From Methylobacter sp. (GTDB lineage Bacteria > Pseudomonadota > Gammaproteobacteria > Methylococcales > Methylomonadaceae), in assembly GCA_003158415.1 (NCBI GenBank), contig PMJA01000136.1, forward strand, positions 257 through 8,538: a stretch of DNA of 8,282 bases, in the 5' to 3' direction. Positions 1 through 6,821 of this stretch are shown piece by piece (the stretch's first letter is position 1; the number at the start of each line of letters is the position of its first letter). The position numbers and the translations under genes are program-made. The notes under the pieces were generated by a model. It saw only the letters and a program-made list of their open reading frames with translations. It was not told the origin of the DNA and made no database searches.

Positions 1-1
1 A

Positions 2-40
2 ATTGCAGAGCGTCGTTTTGAAGCCGGGAAGGAATCGTAA
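2..40 (+). CDS. C-terminal end of a probable VapB-type antitoxin (partial)
   Basis: The window opens inside a reading frame that ends IAERRFEAGKES and a TAA stop. The last base of that stop is the A of the next gene's ATG (TAATG), which is the translational coupling typical of toxin-antitoxin pairs. Only 12 residues are visible, so no fold can be recognised. The call rests on the overlap with a PIN-domain gene, which in vapBC operons normally follows the antitoxin. An AbrB/MazE-like or other small DNA-binding antitoxin is likely, but the family cannot be told from this fragment. Confidence 0.5.
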   Translation: MAERRFEAGKES

Positions 41-304
41 TGACTGTAGTTTTAGACGCCTCGGCTTTATTGGCTATGCTACATAATGAGCAAGGGGCGG
101 ATAAGGTCGAAGCCGCTCTTTTTAATAAGGCGGTTATATCAACGGTCAATTGGACAGAGGTTATTCAAAAAGCCATCGCCAAAAATATCCGTGTTGATGA
201 TTTGGATAACGAGTTATATGGCAACAGTTGGATATTGGCGTTTCTATTTTGCTTATTCGATAAATGCGTTGCCAGCAAGTAGCCTTGATGTAACGAAGGC
301 GGGT
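40..304 (+). pseudogene. VapC-like PIN-domain toxin, frameshifted and truncated
   Basis: The first 55 or so residues look like a VapC toxin, a PIN-domain endoribonuclease. They open with MTVVLDASALLAML, carrying the first catalytic Asp (D6), and continue to VNWTEV with the second acidic residue (E40). The open frame ends after 80 residues at 280-282, whereas VapC proteins usually have about 125-140. The last 20 or so residues (from about NSWILAFLF) do not look PIN-like. In the next frame, positions 248-304 read FAYSINALPASSLDVTKAG, which resembles the following part of a PIN domain, so at least one frameshift lies near 205-248. The C-terminal GDR-type segment with the remaining acidic residues is absent, and the remnant stops where the palindromic repeat at 302 begins. 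The gene is therefore most likely inactive. The frameshift reading is inferred from family resemblance, not from an alignment. Confidence 0.7.
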
Positions 305-385
305 AGGGTGGGCACATGCTGCTCGTGCCCACGGGAAACCATGCGGTGATGAGTGTGGTGGGCAAAACTGTCTGCCCACCCTACC
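302..385. repeat. Palindromic repeat element with 13-bp inverted ends and two internal hairpins
   Basis: The ends are perfect 13-bp inverted repeats: GGTAGGGTGGGCA at 302-314 and TGCCCACCCTACC at 373-385. Each end also forms its own hairpin. GTGGGCAC (308-315) pairs with GTGCCCAC (325-332) over a 9-nt loop, and GGTGGGCA (357-364) pairs with TGCCCACC (373-380) over an 8-nt loop. Two hairpins in one 84-bp unit is the layout of REP-doublet or small non-autonomous palindromic elements. It lies between the convergent toxin remnant and rnd and contains no gene of its own. A lack of U-runs after either hairpin argues against a simple intrinsic terminator. Confidence 0.75.
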
Positions 386-386
386 T

Positions 387-445
387 ATTGGAATGCTGTT
401 TTTTGTATAGTTCAAAGCGTGCTTTGAACATGCGTAGCTTCCAAT
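387..445. repeat. Nested palindrome downstream of rnd
   Basis: Outer arms ATTGGAA (387-393) and TTCCAAT (439-445) enclose a perfect hairpin GTTCAAAGC (410-418), GT, GCTTTGAAC (421-429). The outer arms extend by GC on both sides if one T (394) is bulged. The unit starts 2 bp after the preceding palindromic element and ends 10 bp before the rnd stop codon. It could fold in the 3' end of the rnd transcript, but no U-run follows on that strand. An 11-bp string GCTTCCAATTT (437-447) recurs at 2946-2956 in another palindrome of this window, hinting at a shared element family. Confidence 0.5.
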
Positions 446-454
446 TTCAAAAAA

Positions 455-1636
455 CTAAAGCGAGGCATCCGAAGCCAACGATTTTGTTTCAATAATCGCC
501 AATCTTTCCGATTCTATCCCCAGCACCAATTGGCCTTTTAACAAACCGACCAATTCCCTGCCGGCCATGGTATAACGCCAGCCGTGCAGTAACGGGCATT
601 CCTCGTCGTCGTTGTACATCAGCACTTCCAAATCTTTACGGGTCGCGAGTATCGTTGGATTTAACGCGTTTTCTTCGGCGCGTATGCGCACCAGGGCCGT
701 TAAAATATCCAGGATGGCTTCCTGTTGCTGGGTTTTTTTAGCGGGCCGGTCTTTTTCGTTTAAGGGTAGCGGGGGGCGGTTTTTAGCGGCTGTGATGAGT
801 TGGCACAATTCCTTGCCGTAACGGCTGACGGCGCGCTCATTAATGCCGCGCACTTGGGCCAAGTCCCCGACGGTTTCAGGTTGCAGCTTGGCAAGATCGA
901 ACAGCAGTTCATCGCGCAACAGCCAGCTTTTTGGGCGGTCTTCGGCTTGCGCGGTTTTTTCGCGCCATTCCGCCAGCGTCTGGATGATGGACAACTGCTT
1001 TCCGGTGAGCTTATTTTTGCCTTTAATTTTAAACCAGGCTTTTTCTGGTGCAACCGCATAGTGAGCAGGATTGGTCAGTTCGGCGAAATCATGTTTTAGC
1101 CAATCGATCCGCCCCAGCTCTGTCAGTTTTTGCAGCATGATTTGATAAACCTGACATAAATAAATCACGTCATCGGCGGCATATTCAATTTGCGCTTCGG
1201 TTAATGGCCGTTTGCTCCAATCCGCCCGTGTGTGGGCTTTGTTTAAGTTGACGCTTAACAGGCTGGAGACCAGCATGGCATAACCGGGATTATCCTGGAA
1301 ACCCAGCAAAGGCGCGGCGATTTGGGTGTCGAAAATGGGGCCGGGCAGCTTGCCGGTTGCCTGATAAAAAATCTCCAAATCCTGGCGGCAGGAGTGAAAG
1401 ACTTTAACGATAGCCGGATTTTCCAGCGCCTCAAAAAGTTCATCCAGTTTGGGTAAGGCGATAGGATCAATACAGGCCACCCATTCGGGCGTCGCTATTT
1501 GCAACAGGCAAAATATCGGGTAATACGTTTTTTCGCGCAAAAATTCGGTATCCAGCGCCAGCCAGGATTCTTTCCTGATCTGCCCGCACAGCACACTCAG
1601 CTGCTCAGGGGTGTTTATATATTGTATGGGTGTCAT
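455..1636 (-). CDS. rnd: Ribonuclease D
   Basis: RNase D is a cytoplasmic 3'-to-5' exoribonuclease that trims the 3' ends of tRNA precursors and other small structured RNAs. The 393-residue product carries all DEDDy exonuclease motifs: LALDTEF (D29, E31), FHSCRQDLEIF (D86) and the YAADD motif with Y152 and D156 spaced by three. An HRDC RNA-binding domain follows at about residues 212-285 (KLTGKQLSIIQTLAEWREK to SRYGKELCQLI), and a second helical C-terminal region completes the family layout. E. coli RNase D has 375 residues, so the length is normal. The ATG is chosen because it precedes the exonuclease fold by the usual 20 or so residues, although the upstream bases give no good Shine-Dalgarno sequence. 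ttcA lies upstream on the same strand, 359 bp away across repeats, so rnd probably has its own promoter. Confidence 0.96.
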   Translation of the reverse strand: MTPIQYINTPEQLSVLCGQIRKESWLALDTEFLREKTYYPIFCLLQIATPEWVACIDPIALPKLDELFEALENPAIVKVFHSCRQDLEIFYQATGKLPGPIFDTQIAAPLLGFQDNPGYAMLVSSLLSVNLNKAHTRADWSKRPLTEAQIEYAADDVIYLCQVYQIMLQKLTELGRIDWLKHDFAELTNPAHYAVAPEKAWFKIKGKNKLTGKQLSIIQTLAEWREKTAQAEDRPKSWLLRDELLFDLAKLQPETVGDLAQVRGINERAVSRYGKELCQLITAAKNRPPLPLNEKDRPAKKTQQQEAILDILTALVRIRAEENALNPTILATRKDLEVLMYNDDEECPLLHGWRYTMAGRELVGLLKGQLVLGIESERLAIIETKSLASDASL

Positions 1637-1695
1637 AAAAAGATTACGGTAGTCGTTATTAAGTAGCCGGAGAGAGGAAAGTAATTGATTAATCG

Positions 1696-1957
1696 ACCAC
1701 GAAGGACACGAAGTATATATAACATAGACTGGAAAACTATCCCAGATATACTATGAACGGTCGCAATTTGCGCTTTTTAACCCCCTCACCCCAACCCTCT
1801 CCCGAAGGGAGAGGGAGATAAAAGCCGCAATACGCCCCCGTGTCGAGTATAACTTAGAAGTTAGATGCGGCGTATTTATACCGTTAGCGCTTTGGTGTAT
1901 ACGTTGCACTTATCCGCCCTACAATCTTTTTCTTCGTGTCCTTCGTGTCTTCGTGGT
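1696..1957. repeat. Inverted repeat pair bracketing 218 bp (CACGAAGGACACGAAG type)
   Basis: ACCACGAAGGACACGAAG (1696-1713) is mirrored on the other side by CTTCGTGTCCTTCGTG (1932-1947), followed by a partial second unit TCTTCGTGGT (1948-1957). The right arm is thus a short tandem array of CTTCGTG units, while the left arm has one fewer. Simple CGAAGGACA-type repeats of this kind are scattered through many proteobacterial genomes between genes. They may mark an old composite insertion, or two independent repeats that happen to face each other. Confidence 0.6.
1795..1815. repeat. Perfect 9-bp GC-rich hairpin
   Basis: CCCTCTCCC (1795-1803), loop GAA, GGGAGAGGG (1807-1815). It sits within the longer string CCCCCTCACCCCAACCCTC (1781-1799), a context common to a dispersed proteobacterial intergenic repeat. 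On the minus strand, which is transcribed from ttcA towards rnd, the hairpin is followed by G-rich sequence and no U-run. It is therefore unlikely to be a rho-independent terminator, though it could slow decay or read-through of the transcript. Confidence 0.6.
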
Positions 1958-1995
1958 GTTTTTTATTTTGAGTTAATACGCAGAAGCTGCCTAGC

Positions 1996-2850
1996 CTACA
2001 AGGCCAACACATCCAAACCCGCATCCAATGAAACTGTCTGGTCTTCGGCTTGCTGGCTGCGCATCAGCCCCACAAAATCAAATATCTGCCTATCGGCCAG
2101 TTGTGACGGCGCGACATTTTGCAGGCTGGTAAAAATGGTTTCCAGGCGGCCGGGAAACTGCTTGTCCCAGCTTTTTAACATGACCTTCATCGCCTGTCTT
2201 TGCAGGTTTGCCTGGGAGCCGCAAAGGTTACAGGGGATGATAGGGTAATCCCTGAATGCGGCGTAACGCTCTATGTCTTTCTCCCGCATATACGCTAGCG
2301 GCCTGATGACAATATTCTTTTTGTCGTCGCTCAGCAGCTTGGGCGGCATGGCTTTGAGTTTGCCGCCATAAAAAATATTCAGGAAAAATGTTTCAAGTAT
2401 ATCGTCACGATGATGGCCCAAGGCAATTTTAGTGATGCCATTGGCTTCGGCATAGCCGTATAACGTGCCGCGCCGCAAACGCGAACACAGCCCGCAAGTG
2501 GTATTGCCTTCGGGGATAACGCGCTTTACGACGCTGTAAGTATCTTTTTCGATGATATGGTAAGGCACGCCCAAGGATTCGAGATAGGCGGGTAAAACAT
2601 GTTCGGGAAATCCGGGTTGCTTTTGATCCAGATTAACCGCTATCAACTCAAAAGTGACCGGCGCGGTTTTCTGTAAATTCATCAGAACATCCAGTAGGGT
2701 AAAGGAATCTTTACCCCCGGATAAACACACCATGACCTTATCGCCGTCCTCAATCATATTATAGTCGGCAATCGCATCACCGACACTGTGCCGTAAACGT
2801 TTTTGTAATTTGTTAAATTGAATTTTGGCTTTTTGCTTAGGATCTGACAT
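1996..2850 (-). CDS. ttcA: tRNA 2-thiocytidine(32) synthetase TtcA
   Basis: TtcA adds sulfur to cytidine 32 in the anticodon loop of certain tRNAs. It uses ATP to activate the base and a [4Fe-4S] cluster to handle the sulfur. The 284-residue product shows the PP-loop SGGKDS at residues 44-49, and the two CxxC pairs expected of the family: C119/C122 in [12 protein letters not shown] and C206/C209 in PCNLCGS. The GHHRDD motif is at about 144-149. The length is slightly below that of E. coli TtcA (311 residues), with the difference at the less conserved ends. The ATG at 2848-2850 has no clear Shine-Dalgarno sequence, and a TATACT box lies only 6 nt upstream, so a leaderless transcript is possible. 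The gene is separated from fabB by 194 bp holding a nested palindrome. Confidence 0.96.
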   Translation of the reverse strand: MSDPKQKAKIQFNKLQKRLRHSVGDAIADYNMIEDGDKVMVCLSGGKDSFTLLDVLMNLQKTAPVTFELIAVNLDQKQPGFPEHVLPAYLESLGVPYHIIEKDTYSVVKRVIPEGNTTCGLCSRLRRGTLYGYAEANGITKIALGHHRDDILETFFLNIFYGGKLKAMPPKLLSDDKKNIVIRPLAYMREKDIERYAAFRDYPIIPCNLCGSQANLQRQAMKVMLKSWDKQFPGRLETIFTSLQNVAPSQLADRQIFDFVGLMRSQQAEDQTVSLDAGLDVLAL

Positions 2851-2926
2851 GGTCAGAGTATATTGAATGATGTCGGAGAAAAAGGAAATCGGAGTAACGT
2901 CTGGAACCCCGACAAGAGTGGCGTAG

Positions 2927-3030
2927 GTCGGGTTAACGGCAACGGGCTTCCAATTTAAAGTGGGACACTTACAGATAACATGATGTTATCTATCCCGCCT
3001 TAAGTGGAAGCCATGGCAACGTAACCCGAC
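2927..3030. repeat. Palindromic repeat with a second palindromic element inside its loop
   Basis: The outer arms are GTCGGGTTA (2927-2935) and TAACCCGAC (3022-3030), extended by CG/CG (2937-2938 with 3020-3021) if A2936 is bulged. Inside them lies a second palindrome with arms GGCTTCCA (2945-2952) and TGGAAGCC (3005-3012), and at its centre AGATAACAT (2973-2981), G, ATGTTATCT (2983-2991). The hexamer GGCAAC occurs directly at both junctions (2938-2943 and 3015-3020), as a target-site duplication would. Removing 2944-3020 restores a compact hairpin with a GCAA loop. The whole unit lies just downstream of fabB and upstream of ttcA on the transcribed strand. Confidence 0.7.
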
Positions 3031-3044
3031 ATAAATTGCAATGA

Positions 3045-4265
3045 CTAACCGTTATAACGCTGAAAAATCAACGTGGCGTTAGTGCCGCCAAAACCGAAGC
3101 TGTTTGACATAATGGTGTTTAAAGTTACGTTATCTTGCCGTTCGCGGACTATCGGCATGCCCTCGGCGCCCGGATCAAGCTGGGTAATGTTGGCTGAAGC
3201 GCTGAGGAATTTTTCTTCCATCATCAATAGCGAATAAATCGCCTCATTAACTCCGGCAGCGCCTAAAGCATGACCAGTCAGCGATTTAGTGGAGCTGACC
3301 CAGGGCAGGTTTACGTCGCCAAATACAGCACGCAAGGCTTCTAGCTCCCTGGTGTCGCCTACCGGCGTACTGGTGCCATGCGCATTGATATAATCAATAT
3401 TGCCGTCCACGGTAGCCATCGCTTGCTGCATACAACGCACAGCGCCTTCGCCTGACGGTTGCACCATGTCATAACCGTCGGAGGTTGCGCCGTAACCGGT
3501 CAGTTCGGCATAGATTTTTGCGCCGCGCGCTTTGGCATGTTCCAGTTCTTCAATAACCAACACGCCGCCGCCGCCGGAAATAACAAAACCGTCGCGGGTT
3601 TGATCATAAGGCCTGGAAGCTGTCTCCGGGGTGTCATTGTATTTGGATGACATGGCGCCCATCGCATCGAACAACACCGACATAGACCAATGCTCTTCTT
3701 CGCCGCCGCCGGCAAACACCACATCCTGCTTGCCCATTTGGATCAGTTCCATGGCATGGCCGATACAATGCGCACTGGTGGCGCAAGCCGAGGTAATGGA
3801 GTAATTGACGCCTTTGATTTTAAACGGCGTCGCCAGGCAAGCCGTATTGGTGCTGGACATGGCTCTGGGCACCATGTACGGGCCGACTTTTTTAATGCCC
3901 TTAGTCCGTAAAATATCAGCCGCCTCAACAATATTCGAGGTTGAAGGCCCGCCGGAACCCATTACCAGTCCGGTTCTAAAATTGGATATGTCAGCGTCTT
4001 CCAGGCCAGAATCATCTATGGCCTGCTGCATTGCGATATAGTTAAACGCAGCGCCGTCACCCATAAAACGTTTTATTTTACGGTCTATGAATGCATCCAG
4101 GTCTATGTTAATAGCGCCATGCACCTGACTGCGGAAGCCCATTTCTTCGTAAACGGGTGCAAAAGTGATTCCTGAACGACCTTGTTTTAGGGAATCGACA
4201 ACTTCATTCCGGTTATTTCCTATGCTGGAAACGATGCCTAAACCGGTAACTACGACTCTTTTCAT
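3045..4265 (-). CDS. fabB: 3-oxoacyl-[acyl-carrier-protein] synthase I (FabB)
   Basis: FabB is a condensing enzyme of type II fatty acid synthesis. It joins malonyl-ACP to acyl-ACP with loss of CO2 and is the isoform needed to elongate the cis-3-decenoyl-ACP made by FabA. From the ATG at 4263-4265 the product has 406 residues, the same as E. coli FabB, and starts [14 protein letters not shown] as the family does. The catalytic Cys is C161 in [12 protein letters not shown], the two His are H296 (NAHGTST) and H332 (KSLTGH), with K327, and the C terminus has the glycine-rich GFGGTN. The frame remains open 27 codons upstream, but that extension lies inside fabA and is not family-like; AGGA about 10 nt before the chosen ATG supports the internal start. 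fabA ends 13 nt upstream, so the two genes form an operon. Confidence 0.97.
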   Translation of the reverse strand: MKRVVVTGLGIVSSIGNNRNEVVDSLKQGRSGITFAPVYEEMGFRSQVHGAINIDLDAFIDRKIKRFMGDGAAFNYIAMQQAIDDSGLEDADISNFRTGLVMGSGGPSTSNIVEAADILRTKGIKKVGPYMVPRAMSSTNTACLATPFKIKGVNYSITSACATSAHCIGHAMELIQMGKQDVVFAGGGEEEHWSMSVLFDAMGAMSSKYNDTPETASRPYDQTRDGFVISGGGGVLVIEELEHAKARGAKIYAELTGYGATSDGYDMVQPSGEGAVRCMQQAMATVDGNIDYINAHGTSTPVGDTRELEALRAVFGDVNLPWVSSTKSLTGHALGAAGVNEAIYSLLMMEEKFLSASANITQLDPGAEGMPIVRERQDNVTLNTIMSNSFGFGGTNATLIFQRYNG

Positions 4266-4278
4266 TTTACGTTTGATC

Positions 4279-4803
4279 CTAGAAATCTTCTGTAGAAGTG
4301 AATAAACCAACCCGCAGATCGGTAGCTTCATAGATGACCTTGCCATCTACGTCCATAGTGGCATCAGCTATACCCATAACCAGTCTACGCATAATCAGTC
4401 TTTTCAAATTAATTTTGTATGTTACTTTTTTGGCTGTGGGCAGTACTTGCCCTGTAAATTTCACTTCCCCCACACCTAAAGCACGTCCTTTTCCTGGCCC
4501 ACCCATCCAGCATAAATAAAAACCCACCAGCTGCCACATGGCGTCTAATCCTAAACAGCCCGGCATCACCGGATCACCCTGGAAATGACAGGCAAAAAAC
4601 CATAAATCTGGATTAATATCCAGCTCAGCGATGATTTCGCCCTTGCCGTATGTGCCGCCTTCATCCGTTATGAGGGTAATACGATCCATCATCAGCATAT
4701 TGGGTAAGGGTAATTGCGCATTTTTAGGTCCGTATAACTCCCCCCTACCGGACTTCAATAGTTCTTCGCGCGTAAAACTATGCTGCTTCTCCATACTTTT
4801 CAT
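4279..4803 (-). CDS. fabA: 3-hydroxydecanoyl-[ACP] dehydratase/isomerase (FabA)
   Basis: FabA dehydrates 3-hydroxydecanoyl-ACP and isomerises trans-2- to cis-3-decenoyl-ACP, the branch point to unsaturated fatty acids in the anaerobic pathway. The 174-residue product is close to E. coli FabA (172) and nearly identical in the core: [20 protein letters not shown] with catalytic H73, and [19 protein letters not shown] with catalytic D87, then [17 protein letters not shown]. The start is uncertain. The first ATG (4801-4803) is only 3 nt after the AAAGG ribosome binding site, while a second ATG three codons later (4792-4794, giving MEKQHSF) is 12 nt from it. Both give family-length proteins. fabB follows after 13 nt. 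The pair with FabB implies cis-unsaturated membrane lipids made without oxygen. Confidence 0.97.
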   Translation of the reverse strand: MKSMEKQHSFTREELLKSGRGELYGPKNAQLPLPNMLMMDRITLITDEGGTYGKGEIIAELDINPDLWFFACHFQGDPVMPGCLGLDAMWQLVGFYLCWMGGPGKGRALGVGEVKFTGQVLPTAKKVTYKINLKRLIMRRLVMGIADATMDVDGKVIYEATDLRVGLFTSTEDF

Positions 4804-4875
4804 GTACCTTTGTAATTATTCTTATCATGTAGACCTATATTATCTAACAGACACTGAAAAAAATCAGCTCAATTT
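4804..4875 (-). promoter_or_regulatory. AT-rich leader between slt and fabA, probable site of the fabAB promoter
   Basis: These 72 bp separate the slt stop from the fabA start. On the minus strand they contain AAAGG just before the fabA ATG (ribosome binding site), and an AT-rich GATAATATAG segment (4835-4844) that could serve as a -10 region. No -35 hexamer sits at 16-18 bp: the nearest TTGA-like string (TTGAGC, 4867-4872) is 22 bp from GATAAT. A promoter is expected because slt is broken, but the sequence alone does not fix it. Confidence 0.3.
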
Positions 4876-6210
4876 TTAGCGGGGAGGCACATCAAACAGC
4901 AATCGGGTCATTTTCAACCCGTTTCTTTGTATCCGTTGCTGGTAAATGATGGCGTAAGACAGCACAGACGTTACATATTTCCTGGTTTCTTTATACGGAA
5001 TAGTTTCTATCCAGATGTCGGCGGGTACAGACTTGTCATTGGGCAACCATTTACTGACCCGGTTTGGCCCCGCATTGTAGGCCGCCATTGCCAGCGCAAA
5101 ATGCCCATCAAACCGGGTCAACAATTGTTTATAGTAAAAAGCGCCGTACTTGATATTGACATCCGGGTTAAACAGGCTGTTTTCAGCCTGCCAGGGTTCA
5201 TTAAGCTTACGGGCTATCTGTTGCCCCGTTTCCGGCATGATTTGCATGAGTCCTCGCGCGCCTACCGCTGACATTGCATTCTGATCCAGCATGCTTTCCT
5301 GGCGCATCAGACCGAAAATGATGGCAGGATCAAGTTCCTGCCTACCCGCATTGCTTTGAACCTGACTTAAATAAGTGACCGGAAATCGCAAGGCCAAATC
5401 ATCCCAATAATCGGTTTTAACCAGGGTCATGATGGCCACCTGATCCCATTGCCATTGTTGGGCTAATTTAGCGGCAATCATCTGTTGTTCTTTGGATAAT
5501 TTGTTGACGGCAAACCACCACTGCCGTTTGGCCTCGGCATCGCGATTCAAGAAGGCAAGCTCTTGAACGACTTTAAAATCAGCTTTCTGAGTCAATGTTG
5601 CCAGTGCATTATCGGCCAACAAAACCGGTTTATCTATAAGGCTGTAGGGCTTCATAACAGCATCTGCGGCCATGAAACCGTAAAAACTCCGGTCTTCCGA
5701 CAACCGGTTGTAAATGGACTGCCCCTGCGGCGCATCGCCGGTTTCAATCAATGCACGAGCCTGCCAGTATTGCCATTGCGGCTGTTGTTGCTCCTCAATG
5801 GTTAAACCGGCCAGAGCCTGGGCCACATGCGGCCAATTTTGTTCGAGCAAGGCGGATCTGACCTTCCATTCCCTGACGTCTGCGTCAGCGGCAAGCAACT
5901 GGTTCAGCCGATTGTATGCCCGGTCATCCCGCGCATGGGCCAGCGCGAGCGCGAGCGTTCGCTCAAGTTGCCCGACCGTCTGCCCGTCTATAACGAGGGT
6001 CTGTTTTTTGCTGTCCCAAACCGTAATTGCAAAATCCAGATCCGACTTGGCCATTCTATCGACGCCGTGCGCAAAAATACGGCCCTGCCGTTCATTGCCG
6101 TTCAAAAACTGACTGTCCAGGATTAATTCCGGTTTTTTATGAACCTGCAACCAAACTTCTGCCAACGCCTGACCTGACTTGTCCAGCAATTGCTGCACAG
6201 TGCTTGCCAA
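4876..6210 (-). CDS. slt: Soluble lytic murein transglycosylase, catalytic C-terminal part (after in-frame stop)
   Basis: This is the larger part of an Slt70-type lytic transglycosylase, a periplasmic enzyme that cleaves the MurNAc-GlcNAc bond of peptidoglycan with formation of a 1,6-anhydro ring. The first 280 residues are helical repeats of the U/L-type superhelix. The SLT catalytic domain follows from about residue 290: FGLMRQES holds the catalytic Glu (E305 here, about 497 counted from the upstream ATG), then GARGLMQIMPETG, AMAAYNAGPNRV and ETIPYKETRKYV. The open frame begins right after a TAA at 6223-6225; its first possible start is TTG at 6208-6210, with no Shine-Dalgarno sequence and no signal peptide. 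It is in the same frame as the upstream fragment, so this is most likely one gene broken by a nonsense codon. By itself it could not reach the periplasm by the Sec route. Confidence 0.9.
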   Translation of the reverse strand: MASTVQQLLDKSGQALAEVWLQVHKKPELILDSQFLNGNERQGRIFAHGVDRMAKSDLDFAITVWDSKKQTLVIDGQTVGQLERTLALALAHARDDRAYNRLNQLLAADADVREWKVRSALLEQNWPHVAQALAGLTIEEQQQPQWQYWQARALIETGDAPQGQSIYNRLSEDRSFYGFMAADAVMKPYSLIDKPVLLADNALATLTQKADFKVVQELAFLNRDAEAKRQWWFAVNKLSKEQQMIAAKLAQQWQWDQVAIMTLVKTDYWDDLALRFPVTYLSQVQSNAGRQELDPAIIFGLMRQESMLDQNAMSAVGARGLMQIMPETGQQIARKLNEPWQAENSLFNPDVNIKYGAFYYKQLLTRFDGHFALAMAAYNAGPNRVSKWLPNDKSVPADIWIETIPYKETRKYVTSVLSYAIIYQQRIQRNGLKMTRLLFDVPPR

Positions 6211-6222
6211 TGTTTTATAATC

Positions 6223-6786
6223 TTATTTTAACGCTGATTCAAAGCGTTGCCAAATCAAATCCTGCGTGAGATCAGGCGATAGCGCCAATGCCGACAGCAG
6301 ACCGCCACATTCTTTAGGCAGCGTACTGCCTATGGCCCATAAACGTTTTGCCTCATTCAATGCGAGCTGTTGATTGCCCAACTTATAATTGGCCCAAAAA
6401 AACCGGCATTCCAGAGCGGTATCCTCGTCGGCTTGATAATAGCGGATAAATTCGCCCCACCGTTCATTATCGCCGAGATAGACTAGCCATTTAGAGCGCA
6501 ACAAATCGGCATAGCGGGTATCATTATAATCCGACAAAAAGCCCAGAACTTTATCGGTTTGCGATAAATTATTTTTTAACCACTGGTACTGTAAATAGGG
6601 ATATAGAGGATAATCTGTTAATGTGGAACTTAATGTTAAAAATGCCTGCTCATTGCCTTGTTCAAGCAGTTTTTCCGCCAGCAAAAAATCCTGTCTTTGC
6701 TGATCCAGGGGGGCGCTAAAAACAGGGCAGGAAAGAAAGCTCAGGCTACACAACAACAAGCTTCTAAGCCAATATATTATATTCAT
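6223..6786 (-). CDS. slt: Soluble lytic murein transglycosylase, N-terminal part with signal peptide (ends at in-frame stop)
   Basis: This 187-residue fragment begins with a Sec-type signal (MNIIYWLRSLLLCSLSFLSC, then PVFSA at 21-25) and continues as helical repeats such as TDYPLYPYLQYQWLKN, the usual start of the superhelical U domain of Slt70. It ends LIWQRFESALK followed by TAA. The next codons in the same frame read DYKTLASTVQQLLDKSG, which is what the family should continue with, so the stop splits a normal 636-codon gene (E. coli Slt has 645 residues). The fragment would be exported but has no catalytic domain. Upstream bases give only a weak ribosome binding site. The divergent gltB lies 419 bp away. 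Confidence 0.88.
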   Translation of the reverse strand: MNIIYWLRSLLLCSLSFLSCPVFSAPLDQQRQDFLLAEKLLEQGNEQAFLTLSSTLTDYPLYPYLQYQWLKNNLSQTDKVLGFLSDYNDTRYADLLRSKWLVYLGDNERWGEFIRYYQADEDTALECRFFWANYKLGNQQLALNEAKRLWAIGSTLPKECGGLLSALALSPDLTQDLIWQRFESALK

Positions 6787-6821
6787 AAACGGGTGGCTCT
6801 AAGATCTTTTACAGAGGCACA

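Larger units (their letters stand above)
1637..1995. other. 359-bp gene-free gap between rnd and ttcA filled with repeats
   Basis: No believable gene lies here on either strand. The open frame that crosses 1865-2248 on the plus strand is a shadow of ttcA. The gap holds a long inverted repeat pair (1696-1713 and 1932-1957), a GC-rich hairpin (1795-1815) and a further 8-bp inverted pair AATACGCC (1829-1836) and GGCGTATT (1869-1876). The string ACTTATCCGCCCTACAA (1908-1924) resembles half of a common bacterial palindromic repeat. The rnd promoter should lie at the left end, but no convincing -35/-10 pair stands out. Confidence 0.6.
4876..6786 (-). pseudogene. slt: slt as one interrupted gene
   Basis: The start at 6786 and the downstream fragment are separated by exactly 576 bases (192 codons), so no frameshift is involved. 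The only lesion is the single TAA at 6223-6225 between ESALK and DYKTLA. One base change (for example CAA or GAA to TAA) would explain it. Both sides keep long open frames and all recognised motifs, so the change is recent, or it is a sequencing error, or the stop is read through at some level. Confidence 0.75.

Noticed and set aside
410..429. Intrinsic terminator for rnd
   Set aside because: The hairpin is perfect but no U-run follows it on the rnd strand; the adjacent T-run is on the wrong strand.
302..445. CRISPR array
   Set aside because: The repeated strings are inverted, not direct, and are not regularly spaced; no cas genes are present.
1865..2248. 127-codon plus-strand open frame
   Set aside because: Most of it is antisense to ttcA, whose motifs are unmistakable, and the rest lies in repeat sequence.
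4266..4346. A 27-residue N-terminal extension of FabB (frame open to 4346)
   Set aside because: It lies within the fabA coding sequence, has no family resemblance, and the internal ATG at 4265 gives the exact FabB length with a usable AGGA.
4857..4878. Terminator after slt (A-rich arm, T-run on the minus strand)
   Set aside because: The stem would be only A-T pairs with a 7-nt loop, too weak for an intrinsic terminator.
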